A DNA stretch of 38,937 nucleotides, taken from Bacteroidota bacterium (GTDB lineage Bacteria; Bacteroidota; Bacteroidia; Chitinophagales; Chitinophagaceae). How positions within the stretch are numbered: the first letter of the stretch is position 1; every line of letters begins with the position of its first letter. Below the pieces are notes generated by a model. The model made no database searches. It had not been told where the DNA came from and was given only the letters and a program-made list of their open reading frames with translations. Positions 26,794-35,594 of this stretch are shown here, piece by piece. The stretch covers positions 1-38,937 of the forward strand of contig VGFK01000007.1 in NCBI GenBank assembly GCA_016868895.1. The letters are read 5' to 3'. A program made the position numbers and the translations under genes.

Positions 26794-28902
26794 TTATCGA
26801 ACAAAAGAAGTACTGATACCACCGTCTACGTTGATTACATTTCCAGTCGACTTTGAAAGCAGTCCACCTACATATGCAAAGCAGGCATTTGCAATATCTT
26901 CCGGTAGAATAACTTGATTCAACAACGTGCGCTTGGCGTAATAGGCAGGGAGTTCTTCCACCGATACCCCGTAAGCGGCAGCGCGACCTTTGGCCCAATC
27001 GCCTTCCCAGATCTTGCTATTGGCAATTACAGCATCAGGGTTAACCGTATTGACACGGATGCCGTCTTTGCCGAGCTCAGCAGCATTGAGTCGACTCAAA
27101 TGCAACTGAGCAGCTTTTGCTGACCCGTATCCGGCGTTATTCGGACCCGACACCAATGCATTCTTACTCACGATATTGATGATATCTCCGCCCAGTGATT
27201 GCTTGCGCATTACTGTTAATGCCGAACGGGTAACCAGAAACTGTCCCTTCACCAATACATCATATAGAAGATCCCAATCCGCCTCCGTATGTTCCTCTAT
27301 GGGTTTAGATATGGAGAGGCCGGCAGAATTCACGACAATATCGCATCCACCAAAACTGAGACTGGCTTCTGAAATGGCATGTTCAATTTGCGCCGATTGT
27401 GTAACATCCATCTTTGCACTGCGTACATAATCCTTTCCGTATTGAATTGAAAATTCATCGTATGTTTTTTTCAATCGGTCAGCATCGAGGTCACTCAGCA
27501 ATACACATGCACCCTCTTGCAGGAACTTTTTTGCCACCGCTTTGCCAATACCCCCCGCACTTCCAGTGACCCATGCCACTTTACCAGTGAGTGGCTTTGG
27601 TTTTGGCAGGCGCTGCAGCTTAGCCTCTTCCAAAAACCAGTATTCAATATCAAATGCCTCTTGAGGTGGCAGTGAAGTATATGCTGAAACGGCCTCTGCT
27701 CCTCGCATCACATTAATTGCATTGGTGTAAAATTCGGAGGCAATGCGCGCTGTGGATTTATCTTTTGCAAACGTAAACATGCCAATTCCGGGATAGAGAA
27801 TGACAACCGGATTGGCGTCTCGCATGGAGGGACTGTTCGGTCGGCGGCAATCGGTGTAATATGATTCATACATTGTTCGGTAATCCGCAACCTGTTGATG
27901 AAGACGGGTATGCAATGATGAATCATTGAGATCCGCCAATGGCTCAAGATCAAGAATCAATGGCCGAATTTTGGTTCGTAAAAAATGATCCGGACAACTG
28001 GTCCCAATTGGCGCCAATCGCTTCAGATCATTTGAGCAAACAAATTCCAACACACATTCATCGTCAGAAAAGTGTGCCACCATCGGCTGAGTTGCCGATA
28101 CCAGTCCCCTCAGCACAGGCCCGAGCTGAGCAGCTCTTTCCCGTCGTTGCTCTGGATTCAAGGACGGAACATTGATCCCGCCGAAAACATTGCCTTTTGT
28201 TTTGGATGCCGATTCAAGGAATTGTGCACAGGTTTCAATTACTTCCAATGAATTATAATAACACGCACGAGAAGTATCTCCCCACGTAAACAGTCCGTGC
28301 GATCCCAACATGATTCCTCGAATACCCGGTGAATCTTCCAGACATTTTCGCAATTGCAATCCAAGATCAAATCCAGGGCGCTGCCAATCCACCCAACCAA
28401 TAGTTCCTTTGAATAGTTGCTGAGTGATGCGCTTGCCATCCTTAGCTGCAGCGATGGCGATAGCAGCATCTGGATGCAGATGATCAATGTGCTTGAAAGG
28501 AAGGAACGCATGAAGTGGCGTATCAATAGAGGGAGCTTTAGAATCTAAGTCAAATAAGCAATGGTTGAATAAGGGAACCATTTTGTCTTCTGTAGCAATG
28601 CCTTCGTATACCTGCTTCAGGGCATGCAGCCGGTTCAGGTACAATGCGGAGAGTCCCGTTTTTGAAAGCGATCCTAAATCCCCTCCAGAGCCCTTGATCC
28701 ACATCACATCTGTCGGCTTACCCGTCAAAGGATCATCAGTAACCACTTTACAAGAGGTGTTTCCGCCACCGTAGTTGGTGATTCGCAAATCGGAGCCGAG
28801 CAAATTGGACCGATACAACAACAATGCCACCTCATCCCCTTCTAGTGCAGCAGCCCGATGATCGTCCCACACATCATTAACATATTCAAATTTACCAGCC
28901 AT
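26794..28902 (-). CDS. rhaEW: Bifunctional rhamnulose-1-phosphate aldolase / lactaldehyde dehydrogenase (short-chain)
   Basis: The 702-aa fusion protein has an N-terminal class II aldolase domain (about 1-420) with 'NYGGGNTSCKV' and a zinc site in 'HIDHLHPDAAIAIA' plus 'GSHGLFTWG'; it would split L-rhamnulose 1-phosphate to dihydroxyacetone phosphate and L-lactaldehyde. The C-terminal short-chain dehydrogenase (439-702) has the nucleotide loop 'TGSAGGIGKAVA' and catalytic Y592 and K596 in 'YGSAKAA', and would oxidise lactaldehyde to lactate. This architecture is known as RhaD-ADH or RhaEW. ATG 28902 ('MAGKFEYVND') is chosen because upstream sequence overlaps rhaT and is low-quality. It is 11 nt from rhaT and 11 nt from rhaI. 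Confidence 0.95.
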   Translation of the reverse strand: MAGKFEYVNDVWDDHRAAALEGDEVALLLYRSNLLGSDLRITNYGGGNTSCKVVTDDPLTGKPTDVMWIKGSGGDLGSLSKTGLSALYLNRLHALKQVYEGIATEDKMVPLFNHCLFDLDSKAPSIDTPLHAFLPFKHIDHLHPDAAIAIAAAKDGKRITQQLFKGTIGWVDWQRPGFDLGLQLRKCLEDSPGIRGIMLGSHGLFTWGDTSRACYYNSLEVIETCAQFLESASKTKGNVFGGINVPSLNPEQRRERAAQLGPVLRGLVSATQPMVAHFSDDECVLEFVCSNDLKRLAPIGTSCPDHFLRTKIRPLILDLEPLADLNDSSLHTRLHQQVADYRTMYESYYTDCRRPNSPSMRDANPVVILYPGIGMFTFAKDKSTARIASEFYTNAINVMRGAEAVSAYTSLPPQEAFDIEYWFLEEAKLQRLPKPKPLTGKVAWVTGSAGGIGKAVAKKFLQEGACVLLSDLDADRLKKTYDEFSIQYGKDYVRSAKMDVTQSAQIEHAISEASLSFGGCDIVVNSAGLSISKPIEEHTEADWDLLYDVLVKGQFLVTRSALTVMRKQSLGGDIINIVSKNALVSGPNNAGYGSAKAAQLHLSRLNAAELGKDGIRVNTVNPDAVIANSKIWEGDWAKGRAAAYGVSVEELPAYYAKRTLLNQVILPEDIANACFAYVGGLLSKSTGNVINVDGGISTSFVR

Positions 28903-28913
28903 TACACGTCGTT

Positions 28914-29972
28914 CTATTGTTTTAAAAAGTTTCCGTATCCAACGATGGCTACAGATGCAAGAATAGTGAATACTCCTAATACAATCATGCGTTTGGTAGC
29001 GGGCTTTACTCCTTTCCACTCGTTGAGTCCGATGCCCCACATGTTTGCTACCAGTATGATGCAAGCCATATGCAGAATCCAAGAGGAAGCTCCATTCCCC
29101 AATTTACTCTCTCCCATGCCATAAAAGAAAAATTGCAAAAACCAGGTTGTTCCAGCCAGAGCAGAGAACAGGTAGTTGGTGGCCAGCGGGGTTGCAGCGT
29201 TTGTATAATCAGAAAAGGATTGATTGCGAACATTCAACAGCAAGCACCACAATAAATTGGTGGCTAGTCCTCCCCACAGCAGTACCACGTAGATGACATT
29301 GTTTTGAAACAGGGGGTCCCACCCCAATTCAACGGCTTGTTCCGCCATGGGCTTACCTGCTTCAATACCAAAATTGAAACAAGCGCTCATGATGCCTGAA
29401 AATATAGCCACCAGCAGTCCTTTCGTCAGGTTGAATTCAGCAACGGAAGTACGCTTTTCAGCATCGGGAAGATCTCGTTCTTTCATCATGCCTGCACGAC
29501 CGCAAATGTAGATGCCCAACAGACAAACTACAATTCCTATCAGCACAACCAGTCCCCACGAAGTTCCGATCAAATCAGAGAAAGTCGTTTTGCCTTGTGC
29601 AGGAAAGAGGTCGTAGTAAAAAGAAGGCACCAGTGCTCCAAAGGCCGAACAAAAACCAAGCACCACAGAGTTACCCAGGGACATTCCCAGGTACCGCACT
29701 GCCAATCCGTAAGTGAGTCCCCCAAATCCCCACAACACTCCAAAACCCAATGTATATATGAGCGTGTCCGTTGATGCAGTGGATATAATGGTGGCAAAAT
29801 CAGGCACGGTTAAGGCAGCTGCAATGGGTGGAACAATCAACCAGGAAAAGAGTCCCCCCACAATCCAGTAACTCTCCCATTTCCACTGCTTAACCTGTTT
29901 AAACGGCATGTAAAAACTCCCGGATGCAAACCCCCCAATGAAATGAAAAATGACACCCAATAGTACCTGCAT
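28914..29972 (-). CDS. rhaT: L-rhamnose-proton symporter
   Basis: The 352-aa inner-membrane transporter (E. coli RhaT is 344 aa) has about ten hydrophobic helices. Typical segments are 'FHFIGGFASGSFYMPFK' near the N-terminus, 'GFGVLWGFGGLTYGLAVRYL' and 'SWGLVVLIGIVVCLLGIYIC'. It imports L-rhamnose, and being the first gene of the operon fits its role. The start at 29972 ('MQVLLGVIFHF') aligns with the family; an upstream in-frame start would add 21 residues without support. A TATATTTA box at 30000-29993 (minus) is a possible -7 element. No AraC-, LacI- or GntR-type rhamnose regulator is in the window. Confidence 0.94.
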   Translation of the reverse strand: MQVLLGVIFHFIGGFASGSFYMPFKQVKQWKWESYWIVGGLFSWLIVPPIAAALTVPDFATIISTASTDTLIYTLGFGVLWGFGGLTYGLAVRYLGMSLGNSVVLGFCSAFGALVPSFYYDLFPAQGKTTFSDLIGTSWGLVVLIGIVVCLLGIYICGRAGMMKERDLPDAEKRTSVAEFNLTKGLLVAIFSGIMSACFNFGIEAGKPMAEQAVELGWDPLFQNNVIYVVLLWGGLATNLLWCLLLNVRNQSFSDYTNAATPLATNYLFSALAGTTWFLQFFFYGMGESKLGNGASSWILHMACIILVANMWGIGLNEWKGVKPATKRMIVLGVFTILASVAIVGYGNFLKQ

Positions 29973-29992
29973 ATGGACTGAATTGATGCACT

Positions 29993-30000
29993 TAAATATA
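29993..30000 (-). promoter_or_regulatory. Possible -7 element of the rhamnose operon
   Basis: TATATTTA (minus strand) differs from TAnnTTTG at the last base and lies 20 nt before the rhaT ATG. There is no TTG at -33; a regulated operon may have a weak promoter needing an activator. Confidence 0.3.
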
Positions 30001-30089
30001 ACAAAAAAGAGGGTGGAAAAAGAAAAGACCTGCAAGTAAATCAGGGTGATTCGAAAATTCGGAAATTGTACTGGATAAATGAACTACGC

Positions 30090-31397
30090 ATGATGCTAAA
30101 ACTAGTAAAAGCTGCATTCATCTGTTCCTCCGGGCTCCTGGGAACGATGGATCTATGTGGTCAGCAAGAACTGGATGACCCGCTGATGGTTGAGGTATTT
30201 CAAAATGCAAAAGGCATCGCGCGCGCCGTAGTGGAAAACCCGGATGCATACCGATTGCAGATCATCTATACCCAAATCAATCGCGACAAAAAAGGGGTAC
30301 CGCATTTTAAGAACTATTATTATCATGTTGACCCCAACGCATATTTCAATCCCGCATCCATGGTAAAAATGCCCTTGGCGTTTTTGTCACTGGAACAACT
30401 CAACGAACAAAGGATTGCCGGTGTAAACAAGCATACCTGGATGGCATTTGACAGCAGCTACCCGCGTCAAGTTGCTTTGCTGCGGGACACCACTGCTCGC
30501 GATGGAAAACCCACCATGGCCCATTTCATCAAACGCGCCTTACTGATCAGCGAAAATGATCCCTATAATCGCATGTATCAGTTTGTAGGGCAACACGATA
30601 TCAATAAGAAACTGAACCAAAAAGGATATGCTTCCACGCGCATCACGCGGCAATTCATGGGATTTACTGAAGATCAAAACCGTCGAACCAACGGCATCCG
30701 GTTTTATGATCCTTCAGGAAAGCTGATCCACACACAAGCACCAACGTACAATATCGACAGCTTTCAATTCCCCTCTCCGATCCTGATTGGAAACGCCCAT
30801 ATGGATCGAAACGACAATAAAGTAGATGCTCCATTTGATTTTACCCGACACAATTCCATATCGTTGGAGGACATGCAGCAGATGTTGCAGGCTGTGCTTT
30901 TCCCTGAGTACGTTTCACCTTCAAAGCGGTTCGATATGAAGGAAGATGATCGCCAATTTTTATTGAAGTTTCTCTCACAGTACCCTTCAGAAACAGACGA
31001 TCCGAAATACGATGAGAAGTTGTTTTACGATAGTTATGTCAAATTTTTTTTTCAGGACAGTTCGCACCGTATGCCTTCGCATGTTCGCGTATTCAATAAA
31101 GTTGGATGGGCCTATGGATTCATGACCGACGTGTCATATATAGTCGACACCAAGAATCATGTGGATTATTTTCTTTCCGCGACGATTTATGTGAACAGTG
31201 ACGGAGTGGTGAACGATTCAAAATACGATGAAGAAACCGTTGGATTTCCTTTCTTCAACGAAGTCGGTCGCCTGTTTTATGATTACGAACTTAAGCGAAA
31301 GCGCGAGCACCGACCCGCGCTAAATGGATTCGGCATTCGCTACGACAAGCGGGATCCAAATGATCTCCGGACCCCTATAAGAATAGTCGACAACTAG
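30090..31397 (+). CDS. Exported serine hydrolase, class A beta-lactamase fold
   Basis: The 435-aa protein has a signal peptide (about 1-23, 'AAFICSSGLLGTMDLCG'). It carries the active-site triad of the penicillin-binding/beta-lactamase superfamily in slightly altered form: S90-x-x-K93 in 'NPASMVKMPLAF', 'SEN' (154-156) in place of SDN, and K337-V-G in place of KTG. It belongs with the Beta-lactamase2 (PF13354-like) group. It is about 145 residues longer than true class A beta-lactamases, so antibiotic hydrolysis should not be assumed; a peptidoglycan or small-ester substrate is equally possible. The start is ATG 30090 (ATG ATG) rather than TTG 30066. Its 3' end overlaps the convergent PhoD gene by 4 bp. 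Confidence 0.85.
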   Translation: MMLKLVKAAFICSSGLLGTMDLCGQQELDDPLMVEVFQNAKGIARAVVENPDAYRLQIIYTQINRDKKGVPHFKNYYYHVDPNAYFNPASMVKMPLAFLSLEQLNEQRIAGVNKHTWMAFDSSYPRQVALLRDTTARDGKPTMAHFIKRALLISENDPYNRMYQFVGQHDINKKLNQKGYASTRITRQFMGFTEDQNRRTNGIRFYDPSGKLIHTQAPTYNIDSFQFPSPILIGNAHMDRNDNKVDAPFDFTRHNSISLEDMQQMLQAVLFPEYVSPSKRFDMKEDDRQFLLKFLSQYPSETDDPKYDEKLFYDSYVKFFFQDSSHRMPSHVRVFNKVGWAYGFMTDVSYIVDTKNHVDYFLSATIYVNSDGVVNDSKYDEETVGFPFFNEVGRLFYDYELKRKREHRPALNGFGIRYDKRDPNDLRTPIRIVDN

Positions 31398-32764
31398 TTT
31401 CTCACCCTCGGTGTGCTCAGCTGTTGCAAAGAAACCGACCAGTTTGCCAGCAGCTCACCCTTGACCCCCAAGTATTCTATTTTCAAGGTTCGATCAGCCC
31501 CTTTTCCGGAAAAACTGATCCGTGAATAGTTTTGTAATTTATCGACACCCACTACCCGGTAGGGATTGTCTTTTTCTGGACCACCGAAGCTATGGGTTCC
31601 CGATGTAAGGGGTGATGAAGTGATATCGTAAAGCGGATAGGTGCCTTCGCGGTCGACTTTAATGATCTCGCTGTGATGCCGATCACCCGTCATGAAAACA
31701 ACTCCATTGATGCGATTATCTTTAAGGAATGCCATGAGTTCATTGTACTCCTTGGGAAATCGCCGGAAACAGTCGTATGGACTATTGGGATTGAGCATTT
31801 GACTTCCTGTGGCAATGATTCGAAAGCTGATGCCTCCATTTGCGTTGCTCTGCAGCAAAGCATTTTTCAGCCAGGTCAGTTGTTCGGCACCAAACATTTC
31901 TTTTTCCGGGTTGGGCTGTCCGTTTGTGCTGTCCTTCATGGCATCGTTGCTGCGGTACCAGCGGTCGTCTAGCAAAAACACATCCACATCGTTCCATGTG
32001 AATTTGGTATAGATGCCTTGATCATTGAAACCAGAGGAGGGGTTGGCCCAGTAGCTGTTGAAGGCAGCGCGACTGGCTTCTTTCAGCGGATAGCTTTTAT
32101 CACCATCGTTCCATCCATAATCGTGATCATCCCAAATGGCATAATGAGGCATGGCATGCCAAAGCGATTGCAAAACAGGAAGTTTACGATCGGTTGCCGC
32201 GCGTTTGTGCAGTCCCCACGCACTGTAATAATCCACCTCCCGCGTATACCAGTTATCGCCTAGCCAGAGCATGAATGAAGCCGGTTCTTTGGCCATGGTC
32301 AGGAATATCGAAGAATCTCCACCGTAGGGTCGACCTGGCCGATCATACGGCGCTTCATTGAAATAGGAGCAGCTTCCGGCGAGGAATGAGAAGTCCGGTG
32401 CTGGTTTGCGCCACTGCCGGAGTTCTTGTGTTTTGAAACTGCCGGCAAAAATTACGCGTTTGTCGGCCGCCACCAGTTCATAGCGGTAGGCAGTTCCGGG
32501 TCTCAAATCATTCAATTCGTACTGCACCACATTGAAATACGGGTTGAGTCCCGTAATTGCTTTCCCTATTTTCCGCTGGGTTGGCTGTGCTTCTTCGTAA
32601 AAATGAGACTGGACTCCTTTGATGGCCTCTTTGTATTCTACCCAGATTTTTGCAGAACGAAGCTCGGTATGTCCTAGCATGGGACCCGAAACAATGTAAT
32701 CAGGATGCTGGGCGAGAGAAAATAATCCAAGCAATGAAAAAAGGAGAAAGAATAAATAGCGCAT
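31394..32764 (-). CDS. PhoD-like alkaline phosphatase / phosphodiesterase, secreted
   Basis: The 456-aa protein has a signal peptide (1-18, 'LLGLFSLAQ'), an N-terminal beta-sandwich (about 25-115, PhoD_N-like, 'GPMLGHTELRSAKIWVEY') and a calcineurin-like metallophosphatase domain: 'AGSCSYFN', 'LWLGDNWY', 'WDDHDYGWNDGDK' and 'MTGDRHHSE', which supply the metal-binding Asp, Asn and His residues of PhoD. Likely role: release of phosphate from phosphomono- or diesters outside the cytoplasm. ATG 32764 is chosen because a perfect -7 box (32813-32806) lies within the longer possible frame and the signal peptide begins at this Met. The gene stands alone; its 3' end overlaps the serine hydrolase gene. 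Confidence 0.92.
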   Translation of the reverse strand: MRYLFFLLFSLLGLFSLAQHPDYIVSGPMLGHTELRSAKIWVEYKEAIKGVQSHFYEEAQPTQRKIGKAITGLNPYFNVVQYELNDLRPGTAYRYELVAADKRVIFAGSFKTQELRQWRKPAPDFSFLAGSCSYFNEAPYDRPGRPYGGDSSIFLTMAKEPASFMLWLGDNWYTREVDYYSAWGLHKRAATDRKLPVLQSLWHAMPHYAIWDDHDYGWNDGDKSYPLKEASRAAFNSYWANPSSGFNDQGIYTKFTWNDVDVFLLDDRWYRSNDAMKDSTNGQPNPEKEMFGAEQLTWLKNALLQSNANGGISFRIIATGSQMLNPNSPYDCFRRFPKEYNELMAFLKDNRINGVVFMTGDRHHSEIIKVDREGTYPLYDITSSPLTSGTHSFGGPEKDNPYRVVGVDKLQNYSRISFSGKGADRTLKIEYLGVKGELLANWSVSLQQLSTPRVRN

Positions 32765-32805
32765 GCCAGTTGATTTAGGAGTGATATTCTTAAGCAATAC
32801 TCCTG

Positions 32806-32813
32806 CAAATATA
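32806..32813 (-). promoter_or_regulatory. -7 promoter element of the PhoD-like gene
   Basis: TATATTTG on the minus strand is a full TAnnTTTG match, 41 nt upstream of the ATG at 32764. No TTG lies at -33. It also helps to reject an upstream start at 32821. Confidence 0.55.
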
Positions 32814-32849
32814 CTGCTCATGTGCAGAGATGATATTATGTTTTAATGA

Positions 32850-34706
32850 TTAATTACCCTTTATGCAACGAACCGATACGCCCGCAATTTTATTGATTAC
32901 AGGTTTTTCAATATAGCTATTGATGGACATCAAAATTGAAGTCCCTGAAGTGGGAGAAACCGCACTACTGGTCCACCAATATCCCAATATACCCAGTAAT
33001 CCAAAACCACGATCATCCCTAAATCCACCAGGCAAGGCCGTGAACCCAGTTTCATTCGTACCATTAGCCCCATCTCCGAGCCATCCACTTGTAGCCTTTA
33101 ATTTTTTGGCAGTCAAAGATGCCCCTAAATAGCCCTCTAATGTATTCCAGTCAGACAAGGTTGGTATTCGCCAACCTTGTGGACAAAGATTTTTAGCATC
33201 AGTGACAGCATAATAATTGTATAGCTTGCCATACGCTGCTGCAATTGATGGTGAATTATCATAATCGCAGTAAGCCGATGAAGTAAATGAAGTCCATGTA
33301 CTTTGAACCTCTACCAGCTGAATTGGCGTCCCGTCATTAAATTTGGTTGTTTTTAAATTTTCAGCCATCCATTCTTGAGTTCCAACGACTATTGTTTTAT
33401 AGGAGTTGCCTTCAATATCAGTGATTGGTGTTCCAGTTGTTGCATTTGTAGCAGAAGTTGTAAAGCTAACATCATTTCCATATGATGTTCCCAATTGAGT
33501 AGTAGCATATGCCCTTGCAAAATATACCGTCGAGGAATTCAATCCTGTAATTGAGGAAACGAACGCAGTGGTTCCAGTCCCTTCACTGGTTTTAGTCGAC
33601 ATACTTACAGTTGACTGTGGCATCAGGTCCCAAACAATTCCTTTAGCGATAATAGGATATCCACCATCAGAAGATATGGTACCACCAATATTTACAGCAT
33701 TCATGGTGATATTACTTGCAGGAAGTGTAGTAATAGAAGGTAGCGCTGCCTGAAGTGTTGAAAATTGAATTTGGTTGCCGTAAGCTGTGCCCGCCTGATT
33801 GGTTGCCCAAGAGCGCACAAAATAAGTAGTCCCCGGGGTAAGGCCTGAGATAGCAGCAACAAAATTAGCAGTGCCTGTCCCATTAGTAGTTTTAGTACTC
33901 AATGCAATGGTCGGATTTTGTGCAGTACTCCAAACGATTCCCCGAGCAGTGATAGGACTTCCATTTTGCTTAATATCGATTCCACCCGATAGAGCAGCAT
34001 TTACTGTTATACCAGTTAGAGAAGCTGTAGTCAATTGAGGCAGCAGCAACATAGTCAGTTGCAGTTCATTTGTATATGTGGTAGAAGCACCTCCCTGGTT
34101 AAACGAATAAACACGATAAGTATAGGTCAATCCCTCTGTTACGGTCGAATCGATGAAGCTGGTAATATCTGCTCCAAGTGTTGCTATTAATGTATAATTT
34201 CCGTTATCAAGTTTACGGTCGATTTTGAAACCCGATTCATCAGTAGACTTGTCTGTCCAAATCAGTTGCACCCGAGTGGTTGTTTGTACAGTTGCTCGAA
34301 GATCAGTGGGCGAAAGGGGCGGGGCTACCTTAAAAATGAGCTGGGTAGTTGATTCATTGCTCTTGTTCTCCCCAGCGTTAGCAACAATAAAATATGCATA
34401 TGACTTATCGTGCTGAACATCTGCATCAGCGTATGTTCGGGCTTCTTTACCCAGTGTGGCGATTTGCACGCGTTGTCCATTGGCAACAGAGCGATAAATC
34501 GTGAAACCACTAATATTTTCAATTGGCTGAGACCATACCAATTTAATGGATCTCAATTCAGAGGTGCCGACAAAATCACTAGGAGTAAATAAATCCTTGG
34601 GGCATTCGGGATCAAAGGGACTGTGCCATTCAAATTTTTGGCATGCAACTACAAAGATACTCGTCAAAAAAAACAACAACACAGTCCTCATCAAATGTTG
34701 TTTCAT
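32850..34706 (-). CDS. Lipoprotein with fibronectin type III-like repeats and FISUMP domain
   Basis: The 618-aa lipoprotein has signal and lipobox 'FVVAC' (lipidated C22). Two fibronectin III-like domains lie at about 45-125 ('LRSIKLVWSQPIENISGFTI') and 132-218 ('TTRVQLIWTDKSTDESGFKI'). Two further beta repeats at about 228-315 and 322-412 are similar to each other ('ITARGIVW' / 'IIAKGIVW'; 'GTTYFVRSWATNQAGTAYGN' / 'STVYFARAYATTQLGTSYGN'). A C-terminal FISUMP (Fibrobacter succinogenes major paralogous) domain follows (about 430-618: 'GTQEWMAENLKTTKFNDGTP', 'CPQGWRIPTLSDWN', 'WWTSSA', 'VSVRCIKGN'). It is predicted to be surface- or periplasm-facing. The start overlaps the previous gene's stop by 4 nt; it is the last gene of the sigma-factor operon. 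Confidence 0.92.
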   Translation of the reverse strand: MKQHLMRTVLLFFLTSIFVVACQKFEWHSPFDPECPKDLFTPSDFVGTSELRSIKLVWSQPIENISGFTIYRSVANGQRVQIATLGKEARTYADADVQHDKSYAYFIVANAGENKSNESTTQLIFKVAPPLSPTDLRATVQTTTRVQLIWTDKSTDESGFKIDRKLDNGNYTLIATLGADITSFIDSTVTEGLTYTYRVYSFNQGGASTTYTNELQLTMLLLPQLTTASLTGITVNAALSGGIDIKQNGSPITARGIVWSTAQNPTIALSTKTTNGTGTANFVAAISGLTPGTTYFVRSWATNQAGTAYGNQIQFSTLQAALPSITTLPASNITMNAVNIGGTISSDGGYPIIAKGIVWDLMPQSTVSMSTKTSEGTGTTAFVSSITGLNSSTVYFARAYATTQLGTSYGNDVSFTTSATNATTGTPITDIEGNSYKTIVVGTQEWMAENLKTTKFNDGTPIQLVEVQSTWTSFTSSAYCDYDNSPSIAAAYGKLYNYYAVTDAKNLCPQGWRIPTLSDWNTLEGYLGASLTAKKLKATSGWLGDGANGTNETGFTALPGGFRDDRGFGLLGILGYWWTSSAVSPTSGTSILMSINSYIEKPVINKIAGVSVRCIKGN

Positions 34707-35590
34707 TTGCTATTTGTTTTTTGTATTACGAATCGTCTTTTTAAATCAAGAAAATCAGAAAAAGCTGCTCGATTGTTGCCCAGCCAGTTTTCAAAATAAT
34801 TTTTTGATAATGACTGCGGTATAATGAAGTTATTGGCATCAACCTGTTCGTCATTCAGCCGAGGTTTACTATAATCGTTTTCGGAGAAAACAACAATCAA
34901 TGTATTGTCTTCTGATTCCCTTTCGGTAAAAACCTGCAATCCATCTGATGCCTGATTGAATTTATTCTTGGAAGCAGAAAATAATATATATTCTTTGTCC
35001 GCTGTAATTTTTACAGACTTCTGTCCCTCCATGCTGCGATAAGGCAACAAGCGATATACTTTCTCGCCATCATCTAAGAATACACTTAAATAACCACTTA
35101 TTGGGGATTTAACATAGAGATATAGAAGCTGCTCGTCTTTAAACCGATCAGTTACACATGGCTTTTCCGGGCAACTCAATAACTCTACCTCAACATCAGC
35201 TTTAGGAATCGCTCTTCTCACTTCCCCCCTTACCCTGCAGCTTATCCATCGTTCTTCACTTCCACGATTGGCACGTTGATCTATTTTAAATTCAGGATCT
35301 CCCAAAGTCCGGATCCACTCTCCCTTGACTTTAGTCTGTCCATACGATCGAAAATCTACTTTACCGTTTTGCAGATCCAAGTTGGATTGTTGCTCGATAT
35401 ATTGACCAAATTCTTTAATCAATGCATCAACTTTTGCTAACTCTAAAACCCTTTCTTTTGCTTCATTAAGACTCACGTAGGGTTCTATACGAATATTGCT
35501 TTCACCTGAAGCTACTTTTGTAGATTGACTCCTTCCCATAGTTGGGAAGGTGCTGCACAAAATCAAAATAAACGAAAGTATTCTCATCAT
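34703..35590 (-). CDS. Secreted DUF4384-type protein with LPP20/FlgT-like N-terminal region
   Basis: The 295-aa protein has a signal peptide (1-21, 'FPTMGRSQ'). Residues about 35-130 resemble the LPP20/FlgT-N fold: 'LNEAKERVLELAKVDALIKE', a mid-part 'GEWIRTLGDPEF' and a closing strand 'RWISCRVRGEVRRA'. Residues about 145-245 look like DUF4384: 'FKDEQLLYLYVKSPISGYLS', 'GEKVYRLLPY' and 'ADKEYILFSAS'. DUF4384 modules are found in envelope proteins and have no defined chemistry. The start codon (ATG ATG, 35590) is 4 nt after the transglutaminase-like gene and its stop overlaps the FISUMP lipoprotein start. The domain names are inferred from sequence patterns by eye. Confidence 0.85.
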   Translation of the reverse strand: MMRILSFILILCSTFPTMGRSQSTKVASGESNIRIEPYVSLNEAKERVLELAKVDALIKEFGQYIEQQSNLDLQNGKVDFRSYGQTKVKGEWIRTLGDPEFKIDQRANRGSEERWISCRVRGEVRRAIPKADVEVELLSCPEKPCVTDRFKDEQLLYLYVKSPISGYLSVFLDDGEKVYRLLPYRSMEGQKSVKITADKEYILFSASKNKFNQASDGLQVFTERESEDNTLIVVFSENDYSKPRLNDEQVDANNFIIPQSLSKNYFENWLGNNRAAFSDFLDLKRRFVIQKTNSK

Positions 35591-35594
35591 GCTT

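Noticed and set aside
25508-26998. Longer version of rhamnose isomerase starting at 26998
   Set aside because: The extra residues overlap the aldolase-dehydrogenase gene and are Cys/Arg-rich; ATG 26782 fits operon spacing.
26794-29082. Longer version of the aldolase-dehydrogenase starting at 29082
   Set aside because: The extra 60 residues overlap rhaT in another frame and do not match the family; ATG 28902 is preferred.
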